Shown: positions 1-13,620, counted from the first letter of the stretch. The stretch is 64,000 bases of DNA from Lepidurus packardi (GCA_023053545.1 JAKZAN010000005.1:1426001-1490000), one strand, 5' to 3'. A program made the numbers and translations. Notes: generated by a model not told the origin, from the letters alone.

Positions 1-1269
1 TGCAAGATCCTTGAGAGAACATTGGTTCCATTGCAGGTCTTGTCTCTTCTCCCCGTGTGGAAGGTTGGGCCTAATTACACATCACCATGTTACACAAAAC
101 CCACGTATGTTTCGAATATTCCTTCCTGGCCCGTCTTTTAAGGGTTTCTAAGAGTTTACATGGGTTTATAAGAGTTTACATGCTTGACAGACAGCTTCTG
201 CGAAATTCCCACACAAAGACCCATCCGCAGCAGCGTCAGCAGGCACATAGGTAGTGCGGATGCTGTTCCTCGCCATTGATTGACATTAGTTAACCTTAGT
301 TACCACCCCTCATACATTCGGGTATGTATGGATCCTTCACGTGTATCCTTATTCTAGCCCTCGTCCAGCAATTAAGAGAAAAAGTTGTATAACGAAAGCA
401 GATTAAAAAGTGCGTCGACAGAGGGGTGTGGGCTCGGTCTAACAGTGTATAGACTGCGAAGTGAGCCATAGTTCCGTGGACAAGGCTTACAAGCGTATAG
501 GTTACGTTATTCCCTATGCTCGCTTTAATATGTGTGTGAAACTTCCGTTCGGAAGTAAAGGAAAGTTATTTGAGACCCCCTGGAAAGCAAAGCTTCTCTT
601 CTCCTCCCTGACAATGCGGAATTAATTGGTGAACTTTCCCAGCTCGCGGAAAGTAAACGAAACAGGAACCTTCATACGTTGATTAGTTTGTTTAGGAACA
701 AACCACATATTACGCTTACTGGAGGGGTAAGGCAAAAGAAAAGGAAGAAAAAAGGGCTCAATTCCAATTATTCCATCTTCTCCATGCATCTTCAATGCTC
801 GCGAGAACTGGGTGTTTCTAGAACATGGTAGAACGACACTAATCCCACAACTGAAAAGATAGTTACACAAACGGATCATAGACAGTGGTTTGCGGGTATC
901 GAAACACGGAAACCTTATCTCGCAATACATTTATATACAGACATATACTTCCCACGAGGAACGACGAAGATTATGCTTGACAAGATTAACCTTTTGGCCA
1001 ATTCGGGCAAGAAAAGACAACCACGCATAATACTGTCTCCTTATGCAGGAAACTAAGACTATAAGAAGCACCTATAAGGCTTCTCTGTCGGCAACATCCA
1101 GCCCGCAACGAAAACCCGAAACCAAACAATCGCCTCGAAGATTATAGAACGATGATACATTGGTATTACACCATAGTAGGACGTTAGTCAGCAGAGCCTC
1201 AATTGCGGCATCTTGACTTCCCAGCTAAATAACAAGCCAGAACTTCTCTATAAATACTGTGAGGCACAC
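1..1269. other. Intergenic sequence, no gene recognised
   Basis: Open frames here are short, lack recognisable domains and are not supported by splice-site continuity. A TATA-like CTATAAATA lies near 1248, just ahead of the repeat block, but no coding exon follows that I can support. Confidence 0.5.
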
Positions 1270-1339
1270 TTCCATTTTTCCTTTTTTGCAAGACAATGGC
1301 AGCCTTTTCGTATATTGATAATATCAATCATAATATCAT

Positions 1340-1990
1340 CTTCCGTTTGGAAGACGGAAAAGAGGCTTGTAAGCCTGTAATCTTGAACACTTATGGCTTT
1401 TTTTTTACATTCCTATCGCCGTTGCTTTTTTGACTTGAACCACCGTGAATGCTATACTATATTCATTGGTGATGTACTCGTACTGTATACAGCTTGCTTT
1501 TGCAAAACGGAGAAGCAAAGAAGGGATCCAATGTTGGCCGGCTTTTGGTCCGTTTTCATTGTTGGCCACTGCAAGCGTTCGAAAGCAAACATACCCAGCA
1601 ATCCTGCTAACTTGGAGCTGTTGCAATAATTCAATACACAATACGCTCTTTTTCTGATTAACACTCGTATTTTTCACGTGTATAACATTAAAGTTTCTTC
1701 TCAAAGGGTTCGGAAAAAGAGGCTCGTAAAACCTATCGAGACACTTGGTCGCTTTTTGTTTACATTCGGTATCGCCGATTCTTTTCGACTTGACCCGTCA
1801 CAGTGAGGACCATACTAATACCAATACAGTGACTATTCCCTGCTGTTTGCCGACAACGACGAAGCACAGCAAGGGATTCAGTGTTGGCCGGCTTTGGTCG
1901 AGTTTTCATTGTTGGCCATTGCAGGAGTTCAAGCCACTGAAATTTTCGCAACAATTTCCATATGCAATTCTATTTCTGAGGGGGTAGACA
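1340..1990 (+). repeat. Two tandem units of an unclassified interspersed repeat
   Basis: Two units of roughly 300-350 bases (about 1345-1690 and 1691-1990) share a core reading CAGTGTTGGCCGGCTTT followed by a second GTTGGCCA about 25 bases later (the first unit has CAATG in place of CAGTG). They also share AAAAGAGGCT(T/C)GTAA starts and an ending rich in TTGCAATAATTC. The same unit recurs at 5.9-6.5 kb and as a fragment near 2310-2440. I see no terminal repeats or coding capacity, so the class is unknown; it may be a MITE or a degenerate LTR. Confidence 0.7.
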
Positions 1991-2309
1991 GAGTCTGCTA
2001 GTTGCAACGACTTGTTTTATTTCATGTATCATTTGAAAGTTTTTTTTGCCCGCAGCTAGAGTGTCTCTTAAATATTTTATTAATGAACTAGTTAAATTGT
2101 ATTCAAATGACTAAAATTCGTATCGCCACAAGGGTCATGAGCAAAAAATAAGCTGGTTTCGCATGTTTAACCGGCTCAGACTGACACGCCTAGATCCAGA
2201 CTATTTTCAGCTGATTCTTATCGGAAACATTTTTCTTATTACTTGAAGCTGGTAAAGCCGGGAATTCTCTGTGCATTTTAGTCTAATAACTATGTTGCCG
2301 ACATATCCG

Positions 2310-2445
2310 ATTGTTTTTTTAAAAAGTTCCAGACGGAAACACGGCTTGGAAAACGGTAGGCTGAACCCAATGTCCCATGGGGTAGGGCAATATGCTCTTT
2401 TCTGATTAATTGTCGCAATCTTAACACCATGTTAAGCTTCCTTGG
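2310..2445 (+). repeat. Fragment of the same unclassified repeat
   Basis: This piece keeps the GACGGAAACACGGCTTG-like start and the TGCTCTTTTCTGATTAAT-like end of the units at 1.3-2.0 kb but lacks the GTTGGCCGGC core, so it looks like an internally deleted copy. Confidence 0.4.
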
Positions 2446-2474
2446 AAATGAAATAAGACGCGATACGACCACCT

Positions 2475-5400
2475 GCGAGCCTGTCCAATTTGTTATATCG
2501 CTGACCTTTGGTCAACTTGAAATCACGTGATATTTGCCTTATTATTATATTATAGGTCCCCTTATCTGGAGACACTCGCTTCTTTCGTTATGAAAAAGAA
2601 CGAAAGATAACCTCCGTTAGAGACAGCTGCGGGGGCGTTCGCTTGTTTAGCATGGACAGCTTCAAGCTTGAAGTTGTGCACCCAATCTCAGCCTTTTCAA
2701 GCTATACGAAACGAGGTGCGAATTTTAGACCCAAAGGATATCGGAGACACCTCAATTGTGCTGAAAGTTGAAATCCTGCCCAAATCCCCCGACTTTTCCC
2801 CCCAAAAGGCGGCTTCAACTCCAACTGTCAGCTCTTCGAAGCCCTTAATACGGCATACAACACACGCATACGGTTCGGTCCGGTTTAAAGGTCTTGCTTG
2901 CTCTTATCCACGTCGTGCGTCAAGAGGCTTTTTGCCAGCCAACAACAAATACATCTGCGTCTTACGGGGACCGAAGTATGGACATATTAGGCTATGTCCT
3001 GGTCTATAAAGTAGAAGTAAGGAGAGACGCGGATAGGGCAGGTGTGCGATAAGATTCAGCACGGCGACGCCAACGACGCGAGCGTCATGACGCACAAGGA
3101 AAATACAAAAGAATTAGAAAATACGAGAGCATATGAGAAAGGGAGGGTTCCCTTCCCACATGTGTATGCCACAGCAAAGAAAAGTAAGGCTGATGGTATA
3201 ACTTCCCCTCCTCCCCATATCTTTTCTTTTTTTTTTCTTTACAGAACATTACGTATACAATCATACAGGGCATCGCCAAGTCAGTCCTTCGACGGAGCGA
3301 CGCTAAGGTCACTGACAAAAGACTTTTAAAGAGAGGGGGGACAACAGCCGCCGAAGACCGCCCTATTGGTAATGTATCTAAGCCAAAGCGACCGTTGGAC
3401 GTACAGGACGTTCATAAGACGCTCTACCACGCTTCAAGAGACGGTTTAAAGGGACGCCAACGACGCTTGGGCCACATCTCTTTAAATTGCACCCCCTTGT
3501 CATGAGGCTCTTATTGAGAAAAAGCATAAAGGAGGAAGAGGGACGTAAGAAAGACGCGTGGCCTTCGTGGGAAAAGAAAAGAGGGAACGGTTAAAGAACC
3601 CACGGCCCAAACCCAAACACCCCAAGACGCGTGGCTTGGGCATCCCGTGAATTAGACCCGTCAAAGGGAATGGGAAACCTTCGCCAAAGGGATATTTAAT
3701 ACCTCATTTCTAATGCGAAACGTTTAGAGGAAGAAGCGCGTGTCCGTTACTACTCTTTCACTGTCTTCAGGTTCCAGTTGAATGTTCGCTACAAGCGTAG
3801 AAATCAAATAATGATCTTCAATGATATTCCAATCATTACGAATACTTAAATAATACTCTGATAATAATCCACTAATCTTCCTACGCAGCAAACCATGCTG
3901 TTAGCAATAAAAATCTCGCTTTTTTGGCAATGAATTAATGCAATTAAATTAATGAAAACGGATTTACTAAAACGCTCTTAAGATAAAGAAAATAAACATT
4001 TCTCTTTAGAAACAACATTTGAACAAAAATTTCATTAAACAAAATACTTTTTCATTTTTTTAAGTTTGCTATTTTCTAAATTTACTATTAAATAATAATC
4101 TAATCCATGTAGCCTAAATAGAATATCCTAAAAAGTAGAATTGCTTAACTGCTTAAATGCAAGTTGCTTAGATAAATTACCTCAAATATCCTTTGAAATC
4201 AAAACTATCTTTGGAGCTTCATGTTTCTTTTTTAGAAAGGAAATAATCTTCACCTAATGTACACTCTATTTACACGAAATCAAAAACTATGAAACAAATT
4301 ATTCTTTATTAATCTTTTGCTAATCTTAACGGTGGTTTTTCAATAATAATCATTCTTTAGAGCTAGGCTTTTCAGAATTTTTTTAAATTGGATACTTAAT
4401 AAGGCAAGCAATATAATAAATAAATATAATAATAATAATAAATAAATAATGCATTCTAAACAATAACCAATATTCACTTTGTCTTATCTTAACGTTTTTG
4501 TGTGACATACCTAATAAAAGAAAATAAGAGAAAAGGTACGTCCTACTAAAGCCGTCAACGGTTTTCGGTTACGTTACACACAACGTCTGCCCCATGTCAA
4601 GATCCCAGACGTCTTATGTATAGAAGAAAGGAGGCGTCGGTTGGCTTATCGGGCGCATAATGCCACTGCGTAGAAAGGGGACGCTACAGGGGGAAGCCAG
4701 TAGCGTCGTCTTTTGACAAACAATAAAAGTCTTGGCCCGACTAAAGAAAGGAGAAAAGGAAGGCAAGGTGTTGGGACCTTTTCTATAAGGAACAAGTCCT
4801 TGAGGAAACCCCTCTTCGCACCAGAACGACCGTTAGACGCTGCAACAGGTGAATTCGTCCCTTCCAATTGCCTTCTCGCCTTTTAAACACGTTTTTCATA
4901 GCGAGATGGATCAACTTTGACGTCATGATCATCTAAAACAACGGCCTAGCTAAAATCCTAACTGCCAAAAATACTCCTCCGAACTAATTCAGGAAGTAAA
5001 CTTGCCAGTTTGTGGAAGAACATGGGCAGGCTTTTAGTCCCTAAAATTCCCCCGCGCAACTTCCATGTATTCGCAGCTCAAAATTTCAAAATTAATGTAG
5101 ATGCTGCTGCCCATTGTTGTATTCGTATACGTATCCTCAATAAGAGGAACTCGACTCGAGATCGAGAGAGAAAGCAAGAAAAACGACTTTGCAGCTGCCC
5201 TGTTGCCCCCCTTTGTGATGCTATGAACGTAGGAAGCAGCTTCCAATCCCATTTTTGCTTTTCAAGGCAATCTATCCCTCAATTGAAACCCTGGGTCTCT
5301 TCGAACGCCACGCCGAGTCCTCCGAACACACTCTTGCAAGAGTGTGGGCCAGCAGAAACCACTCAGTGTATACCATCGGGTTGTTATAGATGTTGGGAGT

Positions 5401-5880
5401 TATCGGTTGCTATAGCTACGTTAAGACGCACAGCTGCTGGCGTAAAAGGACGGTAACAGACAAGGCGTCGGTGGCGTCGGTGGACTTTATTCTCTTTTTT
5501 CTTTTCCTTTTCGGCCTCCCTCCCCTCTTTCTACACCCTTATAACCGAACCAACCCCCTGAGCTTAACCTTTATATACCATCTGTCCCTTTTGGGTTCAT
5601 TCGGAAAAGGCATCGACAAATAAAAGGAAATAAAAAAGAAAAAGAATAGTGTTAGGGGGGCCGCCAGTCGATCGCTTGGTGCTTTAACATCTGCCTTGTA
5701 GTTAGCAGCGTCTTTGCCCCCTCAACCCCTTTTTTCAGTTGTACATACTGGAGAGGGGAGGGTACTGTAACCCCCCCCCAAACCTCACGACGTCTTCAGC
5801 ATCACAACCAGCCTTTCTCTTGCATTAGAATCGAATCGAATCACTCATGCTTTGGATCTTTAAGCAGCGCAGAACACGGA
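2475..5880. other. Intergenic sequence, AT-rich in the middle
   Basis: No domain-bearing frame or consistent exon chain is visible. From about 3850 to 4520 the DNA is strongly AT-rich with ATAATAATAA runs near 4420-4450, typical of non-coding sequence. The longest plus frame (5010-5456) has a composition of translated non-coding DNA and no family resemblance. Confidence 0.5.
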
Positions 5881-5889
5881 AAACTCACG

Positions 5890-6455
5890 CGAGACTTTAC
5901 CAATGAATATAATACTATATTCATTGCTGATGTACATTAACGGAGAAGCATATAAGAATTCAGTGTTGGCCGGCTATTCTATAGCCCGGTTTCATTGTTG
6001 GCCACATTGTTGGCCACAAGCGTTCAAAAGCAACCCCGCCAAGCCATACTTGGAGTTTTTGCAATAATTCAACAAGTAATTATAGCGCAATATAATGTTT
6101 TCGGATTAATATTCGCATTTTTCACCTTTATAACACAACCACGTTTCTTCTAGAAAGGTTTAGAAGAGAAATGGACTTCTAAAGCCTGTAATCTTGGACA
6201 CTTATGGCTTTTTTTTACATTCCTATCATCGTTGCTTTTTTGATTTAAACCACCGTGAATGCATATACTATATTCATTGTTGATGTGCTCTACGGTATAT
6301 AGCTTGCTTTGGCCGAAAACGGCGAAGCACAGAAAGGATTCAGTGTTGGCCGGCTTTTAGGCCCGTTTTCATTGTAGGCCACTGCAAACCTGCCAAGGAA
6401 TTTCTTGTAATTTTTGCAATAATTCCATACGCAATGCTCTTTACATGACATATGA
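5890..6455 (+). repeat. Two further units of the unclassified repeat
   Basis: Units at about 5890-6145 and 6146-6455 match those at 1.3-2.0 kb, including the CAGTGTTGGCCGGCT core, the following GTTGGCCA and the TTTTTGCAATAATTC end. The first of the pair has a short tandem duplication of CATTGTTGGCCACA. Two head-to-tail pairs about 4.5 kb apart suggest that the dimer, rather than the monomer, was copied. Confidence 0.65.
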
Positions 6456-6459
6456 TTTA

Positions 6460-9400
6460 CGCAATTACCAAGTGTTGTACTCAGTGTTGTTGGGTCACTC
6501 GGATCAAGGGCAATGGCAAACTTTGCCTATCGTGTTGCATTTACACAGCTGCTTCTTCCTGGGGGGGACTTGTCCTAGATGCGGCGTTCCTCTCACTCCG
6601 TGTCGCTCGCGCCACAGGCATCGCTAACAATGATTTTTTAAAAAATTTCCATTCCCCAATTAAAGACCAGCGAATGCTTAGAAAAGCATTAAAAACCTCA
6701 ACTAATAATTAGCTATATCACAGAACCATAATACGCATTCTCAACGCACCCTGCGCGAACCATGCACGCAGCTTCTATTCAACACTTTTTATGTAACGCT
6801 TAAGTAACATTATTCAACATCAAGGGGGCCAATGTATCACTCTTTTTTACGCAGGATTGCCTGGATTTATACTAACAGTGATGATGACCTGCGGAGTAAA
6901 TTACTAAAAAAAACTGGACAGGTGCGTGACCAGGCCACACTTGGGCAAGTTAATGTCCTTTATTCCTTGCTCCACATTGCACATGTTCACACTTGCAATC
7001 CTGACAGAGAACAACTGAAGTAAACTTGGCGTTGTTTACTAACTTCCCTTTGCATCGTTTACGTTTATACTACACACAATAACAATGTCTCTAGTACAGG
7101 AAAAAACCGCGTTTTGCCAAGATGAATTTCCCCCGCTAAACCGGTAACTAAACAGTACAACGAATTGTCATTGCGAAAAGCGTTGGTTGTTAAGGTCGGA
7201 TATATCGTGTAGCACCTATTCATTTGCTTAAACCACTTCCAGCTCTATAATCCAACAACCCCCATGGCTGGGTACTTGCTGGGTACGGCTATTCCACCCC
7301 GTACACGAGTTTTGGGAATCGAGCTGTGCTTTTCTCATTAGCTAACTTGTGCAATTGCAATTACTGCGCATCAACAGGCTTGCTCGAAACCATACGCGTA
7401 ATACTGGAGTACGGTGCTGTACTGTATGTACATCCGAAGCCCTCTGGACTGTCCGCTTAGATTTATGCGAAAGAAAACGGGGTAGAAGACATTTAATAAT
7501 CCTTCTTCCCTAATTCGCAACGTCCCAAAACGTTGTAACAACGCTTGATACAGCAACTTGGCACTGTCTCCTGCACGCAACCTTTTCTCTAACGCTAATA
7601 CGCCCTGGATCCGCTAAATTGGGTAGTTGTATGTTGGGCATTATCCAGGAAAGTAGTTAGACCAAGCCCTTTACTTGAACATACGGAGAGAGAGAGCAGT
7701 TCTTATAAGCTTCCATACCTTTAACCCACTCTGTAAGCGGATAAGGGGTTACAGAGAAAGAGATTTAGAAAAGTAAAAGAGGCTATAAATAGTGGGGGAT
7801 GCCCGGGATGTCCCAAACTTGTAATGAGCCAACTTGCACGTCGTTGCCAAAATCCCCCTTGCCAAAACGAAAATTTAAAAAATGAACTAGACATGTAATA
7901 AGATACAGATGCAGGGATGAGGGTAGGGTTGATTCCATTTTTACAAGAAATTCTTAATATAGAGTTAGAAGCTCATCAACCGGTGGCGGAGAACGGGGAT
8001 CAATTCCCGCTCATTGAATGAAAAACTATAAGGAATTGTTCGCACAACGTGATATCCAATCGAGCTACGCTCGCTCCGTCCTCTCTCTACTCCTTTACGG
8101 GTTGCGTGAAGGGGGGCCAATTCCTTAAGTGCTTGTTAGCAGGGGGCTAAAAGGAATGTTCATTCCAAGATGACCGGATAGGTATAGATCTGTAATGCAG
8201 TTCTTATTCTGGGTTAAGATAAAGTGGACTGCTCCACATGACGCATATGCATATTCGCAGCGAGCAGCATCTCACAAAGTGTTTCAACACAAGTTCTCAG
8301 GACAAGAAAGTAAAAAAGCGCCAAACTAATGTCCATTACTGCTACTGGTGCATACAGGCTCATACAGTACTCTACGTACATTACCTCACATGGGTCTGGA
8401 AGTTCTGGTTCCCGAAAGAGTGATGTTTCGAGATGGATCAAGAAGGCCAATATATGGTATTGATCCAAGATTTTACCCCTTTTAGAGGGTACATAGAGGA
8501 TGTACACGCGATGTGTGCGCTCCAAGTCGCACCCCACCTTATCCACATGGCGCTTTACTGTACAGCACACTGTACCATGTACTGTACGAACCCTTTCTTA
8601 ATAATTATCCCTTTCTGCACCCTCTTGGCATTCTAGATGCTTAGCGAGGGAAGTTTCCTAAGGAAGTGCAAGTTTAAGTTTAAAAGGACTTTGATCCTGG
8701 GCGAAACTGGATCATGAGACAGACGAAAGCGTAAAGGGATTGACAAGAGACGGAGGGAGACAAGACTTTGAGGGGGGGCAAGGGTTGGTTATACATATAG
8801 CATTCTCCATTTTGATTTGCAAGGTGGTAAACTTGCTAACTTGAAGAGCACCACCACCCTTGCTTCGCTCTTTTGCATTGGCCAAGTGCACCAGCAGCTT
8901 TTCCTTTGCTAAAGCATTAGCTTAGTAGCTAGTCAACTTGGCTACTATCCACACACGGTTCTTGCATCCCTGCTTCTTGTTCTTTACATTGCACAGATTG
9001 CATTATGACCTGACACGGATGAACAGATGGGATCTGGGATCTAGGATCGTCTCCCCGGCTCGCCAACAGTCTTAGGGGGATTCATCACGACTATCAAACC
9101 CTTCTACTCCTACTACAAAACCTTGTCAATGTACAAACTATTAGCGCTTTGTTGCGCTACTTCAACTCAAAGCTTACGTAATAAGTAAGTCAATCTTCTT
9201 ACATGGGACAAGTGTATCCCCCTAAAAAGAAACTTTTACACCCCCTAATTTTTTCCCCCACCCCTATAGTTTAATCCTACCCTTTGTGCTTTCTGCTCAT
9301 AGTATCATAAGACGCTCATAAAATCAACGCAAGGCCCCCTAGCCGATCCAAAAGCGGCGTGTCTTCGCGTTCTTTCTTCTTTTAGGACTCTTTCACACGA

Positions 9401-10620
9401 CAAAGTGGAACCTAAGGTGTGTTATTTAAAAAGTCATCTACGCAATTACGAGTCATCATTGTTGCTTATGGGCATTTTAGTCAATAGGGCAACCTTAAAT
9501 GTACGAAATTAGAGTTAACAATGGGGCAATTAGGCTAATAAAGCTGTTGCTATTGTTTTCCCTCCCAACCTGGAACATTGGCAACCGCTGGTGTACGGAA
9601 TAGTACAGTAATGTGTGAATAATGTGGGACAATACACTGGACGAAAATTCACTTACAGTTACGAAGTGCCATGAAATCGCTCGCAAACTCATCCATTCTG
9701 GCCAAGAATGGTCTATTTTATGAGGTGAAGAGTATTGTATGAAGCTGCGTCGAGGCTATAAAGTTACATTTAACACGAATATTCCGTGCACGTTAAGCGC
9801 CAAAACACTGGCAATTGTGGGAAATGGACGGACGCTCCAAATAATTCCGTTTGCTGACTAGCAGCGCTTTCTAGCGTTAGGATAACTAACAGTATTCCCG
9901 CTTCTTTGTTTGAAATGCAGTTATCAACACTTGATTTGAGCTTCTTCTCCATTTTAAATGATATACACAAAAATGCTATGGTAGTAATAGCAAATTGTCA
10001 TGAATCATCATAGAAGCTGGCACAAAAAGACACAACGGGAACAGGCAATTCCCCTTCTTGGTAAGATTTGAAGCATAAGAGTTGAAATACGCAACCAGTA
10101 ATATTACTCCCCTTATTTAAACTTCTGTAACCTTATTTAATACTTCGGTAATATTACGCTCCTTATTTAAACACAGCCCGAGAAAAATAGACAGCGACCT
10201 TCTTCTATATTTTGCCGGACTCTATACACTTGCTACTTGTTGCAGGTTACCGCTTATTTGTAAGATTGAAGGACGCTGACATACGCAAACACGAGTATTA
10301 TTTTCCTTACAACGTAACTACAGCCCGAGGGAATAGGCAGCGACACATGGAGAACGCAGACAACGACGATGCGATGCCATAACAACAAAAAGAAGAAAGT
10401 ATTTCAACAACGACAGCATGGTTTTCAAGCGAGAAAGCACGCAATGTATTGCACGCCTCCAATTTCCAACGGTTTCCATAATGGGCAATAACTGCAATAT
10501 AAGCTATCCACAGCTTTCTATAGATTAATTCCTAAAACCGCTCTTTTGGTAAAGTTTTGGTTAGCTCCAAACTGGATTAAAGAGAACTCCCTTTAAGACG
10601 TTCGAACCGCCCTTAAAAAA
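6460..10620. other. Intergenic sequence, no gene recognised
   Basis: About 4.1 kb without a supportable gene. A TATA-like GGCTATAAATAG at 7782-7793 and three short direct repeats of TTATTTAAA(C/T) around 10115-10172 are visible but I cannot tie them to a transcript. Open frames in this stretch (for example 8214-8570 minus) show no domain and no exon continuity. Confidence 0.5.
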
Positions 10621-10627
10621 AGACTTT

Positions 10628-12651
10628 CTAAAGTCCCAAAAGCAATGTGCGAGGATCTTCCACGGAAGCCTTAATTTTCCTCAAGAACGTGACAGCTTCT
10701 CGACCGTCGATTAGACGATGATCATAAGTCAAAGCGACATACATCATGGGACGAATGACAACCTGTCCGTTGCGAGCCACAGGCCTGTCGAAAACTCCGT
10801 GCATTCCCAAAATGGCTGACTGCGGCGGATTGATAATGGGAGTACCAAACAATGAGCCGAACACGCCTCCATTAGAGATGGTAAAAGTGCCCCCATCCAT
10901 GTCCTCGACAGCTAACGCGTTGTTCTTGGCTTTCTCACCCAAAGCAGCAATGCCCTTTTCAATAGCGGTGTAATCCATGTCTTCGACACCCCTCAAAACT
11001 GGCACAACCAGACCCTGCGAAGGACCAGAGAGCGGTTATATACGACTCTGAGTAAGTCCTACAGGAAAATAACAAGGCTTCACCTTAGGCGTGGCTACTG
11101 CAACCGAGATATCGACGTAATCTCGGTAGACAATCTCCTGCCCATCGATGACAGCGTTCACCACTGGCTGACCCACCAGTGCCGCAGCAGAAGCGCGTAC
11201 GAAAGCCGACATGAAACCCAATTTGATACCGTATTTCTTGGCGAACGCTTCTCCATACGTTTTCCGTACTTCCATGATGTTACTAGGTGCAAAAAACAAC
11301 TCATTACAGCGTTGCAATAAAACTATAGAAACTTTTCGCCCACCTCATGTCAATTTCGTTGAAGGTGGTCAGCATGGCATTCGTATTCTGAGCGTCCTTA
11401 AGTCGTTGGGCAATTCGTTGCCTCATGCGATTCATCTTTACACGCTGTTCGGTCCGGGTTCCAGTGATTTCCTTGCTGTAGTCAACCGGCGGCAGCTTGA
11501 CCATAGGCGGGGCTTGAGGGGACATGGCAGGGATAGCACGTGGCTGGATCTGCGCGACTGGGATGGACGAAATAGGAGACGAAGGAGGAGGTGGAACTGG
11601 AGGGGGTGTTGAGGGGATTTCTCGTGGACTTGCAGCCGCCGCAGGTGCTGGTGGAGGTGTTGCTGCAGCAGGGGGAGGCGTCACTACGGGAGGGGGTGGA
11701 GCTGGGGCAGCAGGCTTTTTAACGGGTGCTCCGCCTTCAGAAACGTGTGTTACCAAAGACTATCTCAGCTAAAAATGCTGATATTTTTCAGGTTTTACCT
11801 TGTGAACTGAGGGAGAATAGCTTCATGCCTGGCTTAACTGTCGCTCCATCTTCCACGAAGCGTTCCACGATAACTCCTGCAGCTGGTGAAGGAACCGGGA
11901 TGGATGTCTAAATACAATAAATTACGTTTTTTGAGTCGTATGACAAAATTAGGAAAGATTTTACCTTGTCCGTTTCCACCTCACATACTACTTCATCTTC
12001 CACAACGCTATCTCCCACAGCTACAAAAAAAAGGAAAAGAAAGTCAAATGGAATGACGGATAAAACAGCTCTTTAGGATGTCCCTTAAAAATAGTTTAAA
12101 AAGTAAAATAGTATAAAGCAAGAGTAAAAAAAATAGTTTTAGGATGTACCTTTCTCCCACCTAACATCTCCTTCGCTGATGGAATCGGCAAATGCAGGGA
12201 CATTGACGACAACAGTGTCTTGGCCTGAGAAATAACGTTCTAGTTAATAAGCCTGCAGTTTACGAATTTGAAATGGTTTTACCTAAGATTGACGAACGAT
12301 GGAAGTGGCTCTTTGACGTCCAGTAAATGTACGGTGCTGCTGGTCTAGTAGAAAGAAGTTCGAGCTGGAAAGAACCCTTCGGATTTAAGGCCGGAACAAG
12401 CTTGCAGCCTAATGACAAGTACATGGTCCTAAGAACTTTAAAAGAAGCCAGTAAGGGATATTAGCGTACCATTAAGAGAAGAGATGTCCCGCGTCTAGGA
12501 GAAAATAAATAAAATAGTTACTCGTGTTCTGTATGGAGTTAAAGAATGTGCCGCTTTATTTTACCTGTATTAAAGCAATGTGGCTTAATCGTGGCGCTAC
12601 CTTTGGCAGACTTTTTAACCCCCTACCAGTCGAGATAAGAAAAACCGCCAT
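10628..12651 (-). CDS. DLST: Dihydrolipoyllysine succinyltransferase, E2 of 2-oxoglutarate dehydrogenase
   Basis: This enzyme transfers the succinyl group from a lipoyl arm to CoA inside the mitochondrial 2-oxoglutarate dehydrogenase complex of the TCA cycle. Nine exons read in phase on the minus strand: 12651-12601, 12494-12470, 12408-12283, 12224-12150, 12020-11965, 11907-11799, 11734-11344, 11282-11084, 11014-10628, giving 472 residues (human 453). A basic, Ser-rich leader of about 75 residues fits a mitochondrial presequence. The lipoyl domain follows with the lipoylated Lys in VETDKTS. Then comes a long Pro/Ala linker (about residues 152-215) and the catalytic domain with [26 protein letters not shown] and the active-site DHRLIDGR near the C-terminus. 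No separate E3-binding domain is seen, as in animal DLST. All introns are short. The start ATG at 12651 is the first that gives an unbroken chain; exon 2 of only 25 bases is the least certain part. Confidence 0.96.
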
Positions 12652-13307
12652 TTCAAGTTTAATAGACGAACCGGAAGTTCGTCTAAAGATGACAAATACA
12701 ATCACAAACCTAATCACGGATGGCCTTCCTCCTCCAGCTGCCTTTCTACCAACGAAAGAAGTGGCAACGTAGCTTAATTTAAGTTAACTAGGAATTAATA
12801 ATGTGTCTGTCCAAAATAAAGTTTTAGGCCTTTCTTCGGACGTTTTAATAATAAAATTGTATCCAATTTGAAGCATAAGAGTAAGCAATAAATGAAAGGG
12901 TCAATGCTGTAAATTTTTTTTTGTAGTTTTTCAGTCCTCGGCCCTATTCGTTCGTCAAAATCTTTGGCGCGATACTTGAATGTAAACCTTTGATTCAGAT
13001 TGTAGTCAAGTTAAATTATTAATTAAAAAATATAAATACATATTAGAAAATTATAAATTTTCAACATTTAGTATTATTTATTCCGTATAGTGTGGCAAAG
13101 CGACGCTAGATGGTGCGAGAGGCATGGAAAGGGAGTAAGAAGAGCGGACAGCGCAGAATTTGTGACATCGAAGGCGGCGGGAGCAATTGTTCGAAATGCA
13201 CGATTCGTAGTCTCCAATTACAACTTATATATCGATTTCACCCCTAACCTGATTGAATAGTACATGTACCAATGGCGACGCGAGTTGACTCAAACCGAGT
13301 TCAGAGG

Positions 13308-13341
13308 ACTCGACTCCCGAGTCGAGTTCTCTCGACTCGGG
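13308..13341. repeat. Two overlapping perfect hairpins built on ACTCGACT
   Basis: ACTCGACT and AGTCGAGT flank a 4-base loop (13308-13327). CCCGAGTCGAG and CTCGACTCGGG flank TTCT (13316-13341) as an 11-base perfect inverted repeat. The two share sequence, so only one can form at a time. Confidence 0.75.
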
Positions 13342-13364
13342 AGAATATGGTGGTCGGCTCCTAA

Positions 13365-13620
13365 TATCTAAAACGTTAATGATAGAGACACTTATGGCTC
13401 GAATGCCTTGAACAAACTTAAAGTCGTTAAACTTACATGAAATAAGATCAATTGAAGGTTAAGCTTTTCCGTTAGTCGTTAAACTTACATGAAATTAGAG
13501 GACTCGGTTAAGCTTTTCCAGCTAAAGCTTTGATTCACTAAACAAACTTAAACGTTCGCAGCTCTTCGGTAGTTAGTCAAAACTGCGTATATGGACAAGA
13601 AAGGAAATTGGTCAGACACT
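13365..13620 (-). repeat. Dispersed repeat, inverted copy of 33.29-33.56 kb
   Basis: Read on the minus strand this stretch matches the plus strand at about 33290-33560: shared blocks include GAGTGTCTG, TAACTA(C/G)CGA followed by CAGCTGCGAA or AGAGCTGCGAA, AACCTTCAATTGAT and GTAAGTTTAACGACTTTAA. A second, shorter internal repetition of GTCGTTAAACTTACATGAA occurs at 13423-13441 and 13473-13491. No coding capacity; a MITE-like element is likely. Confidence 0.6.

Noticed and set aside
7981-8020. B-box-like GATCAATTC with short pairing flanks, suggesting a tRNA or tRNA-derived SINE
   Set aside because: The T-arm does not pair properly, there is no A box at the right distance and no acceptor stem.
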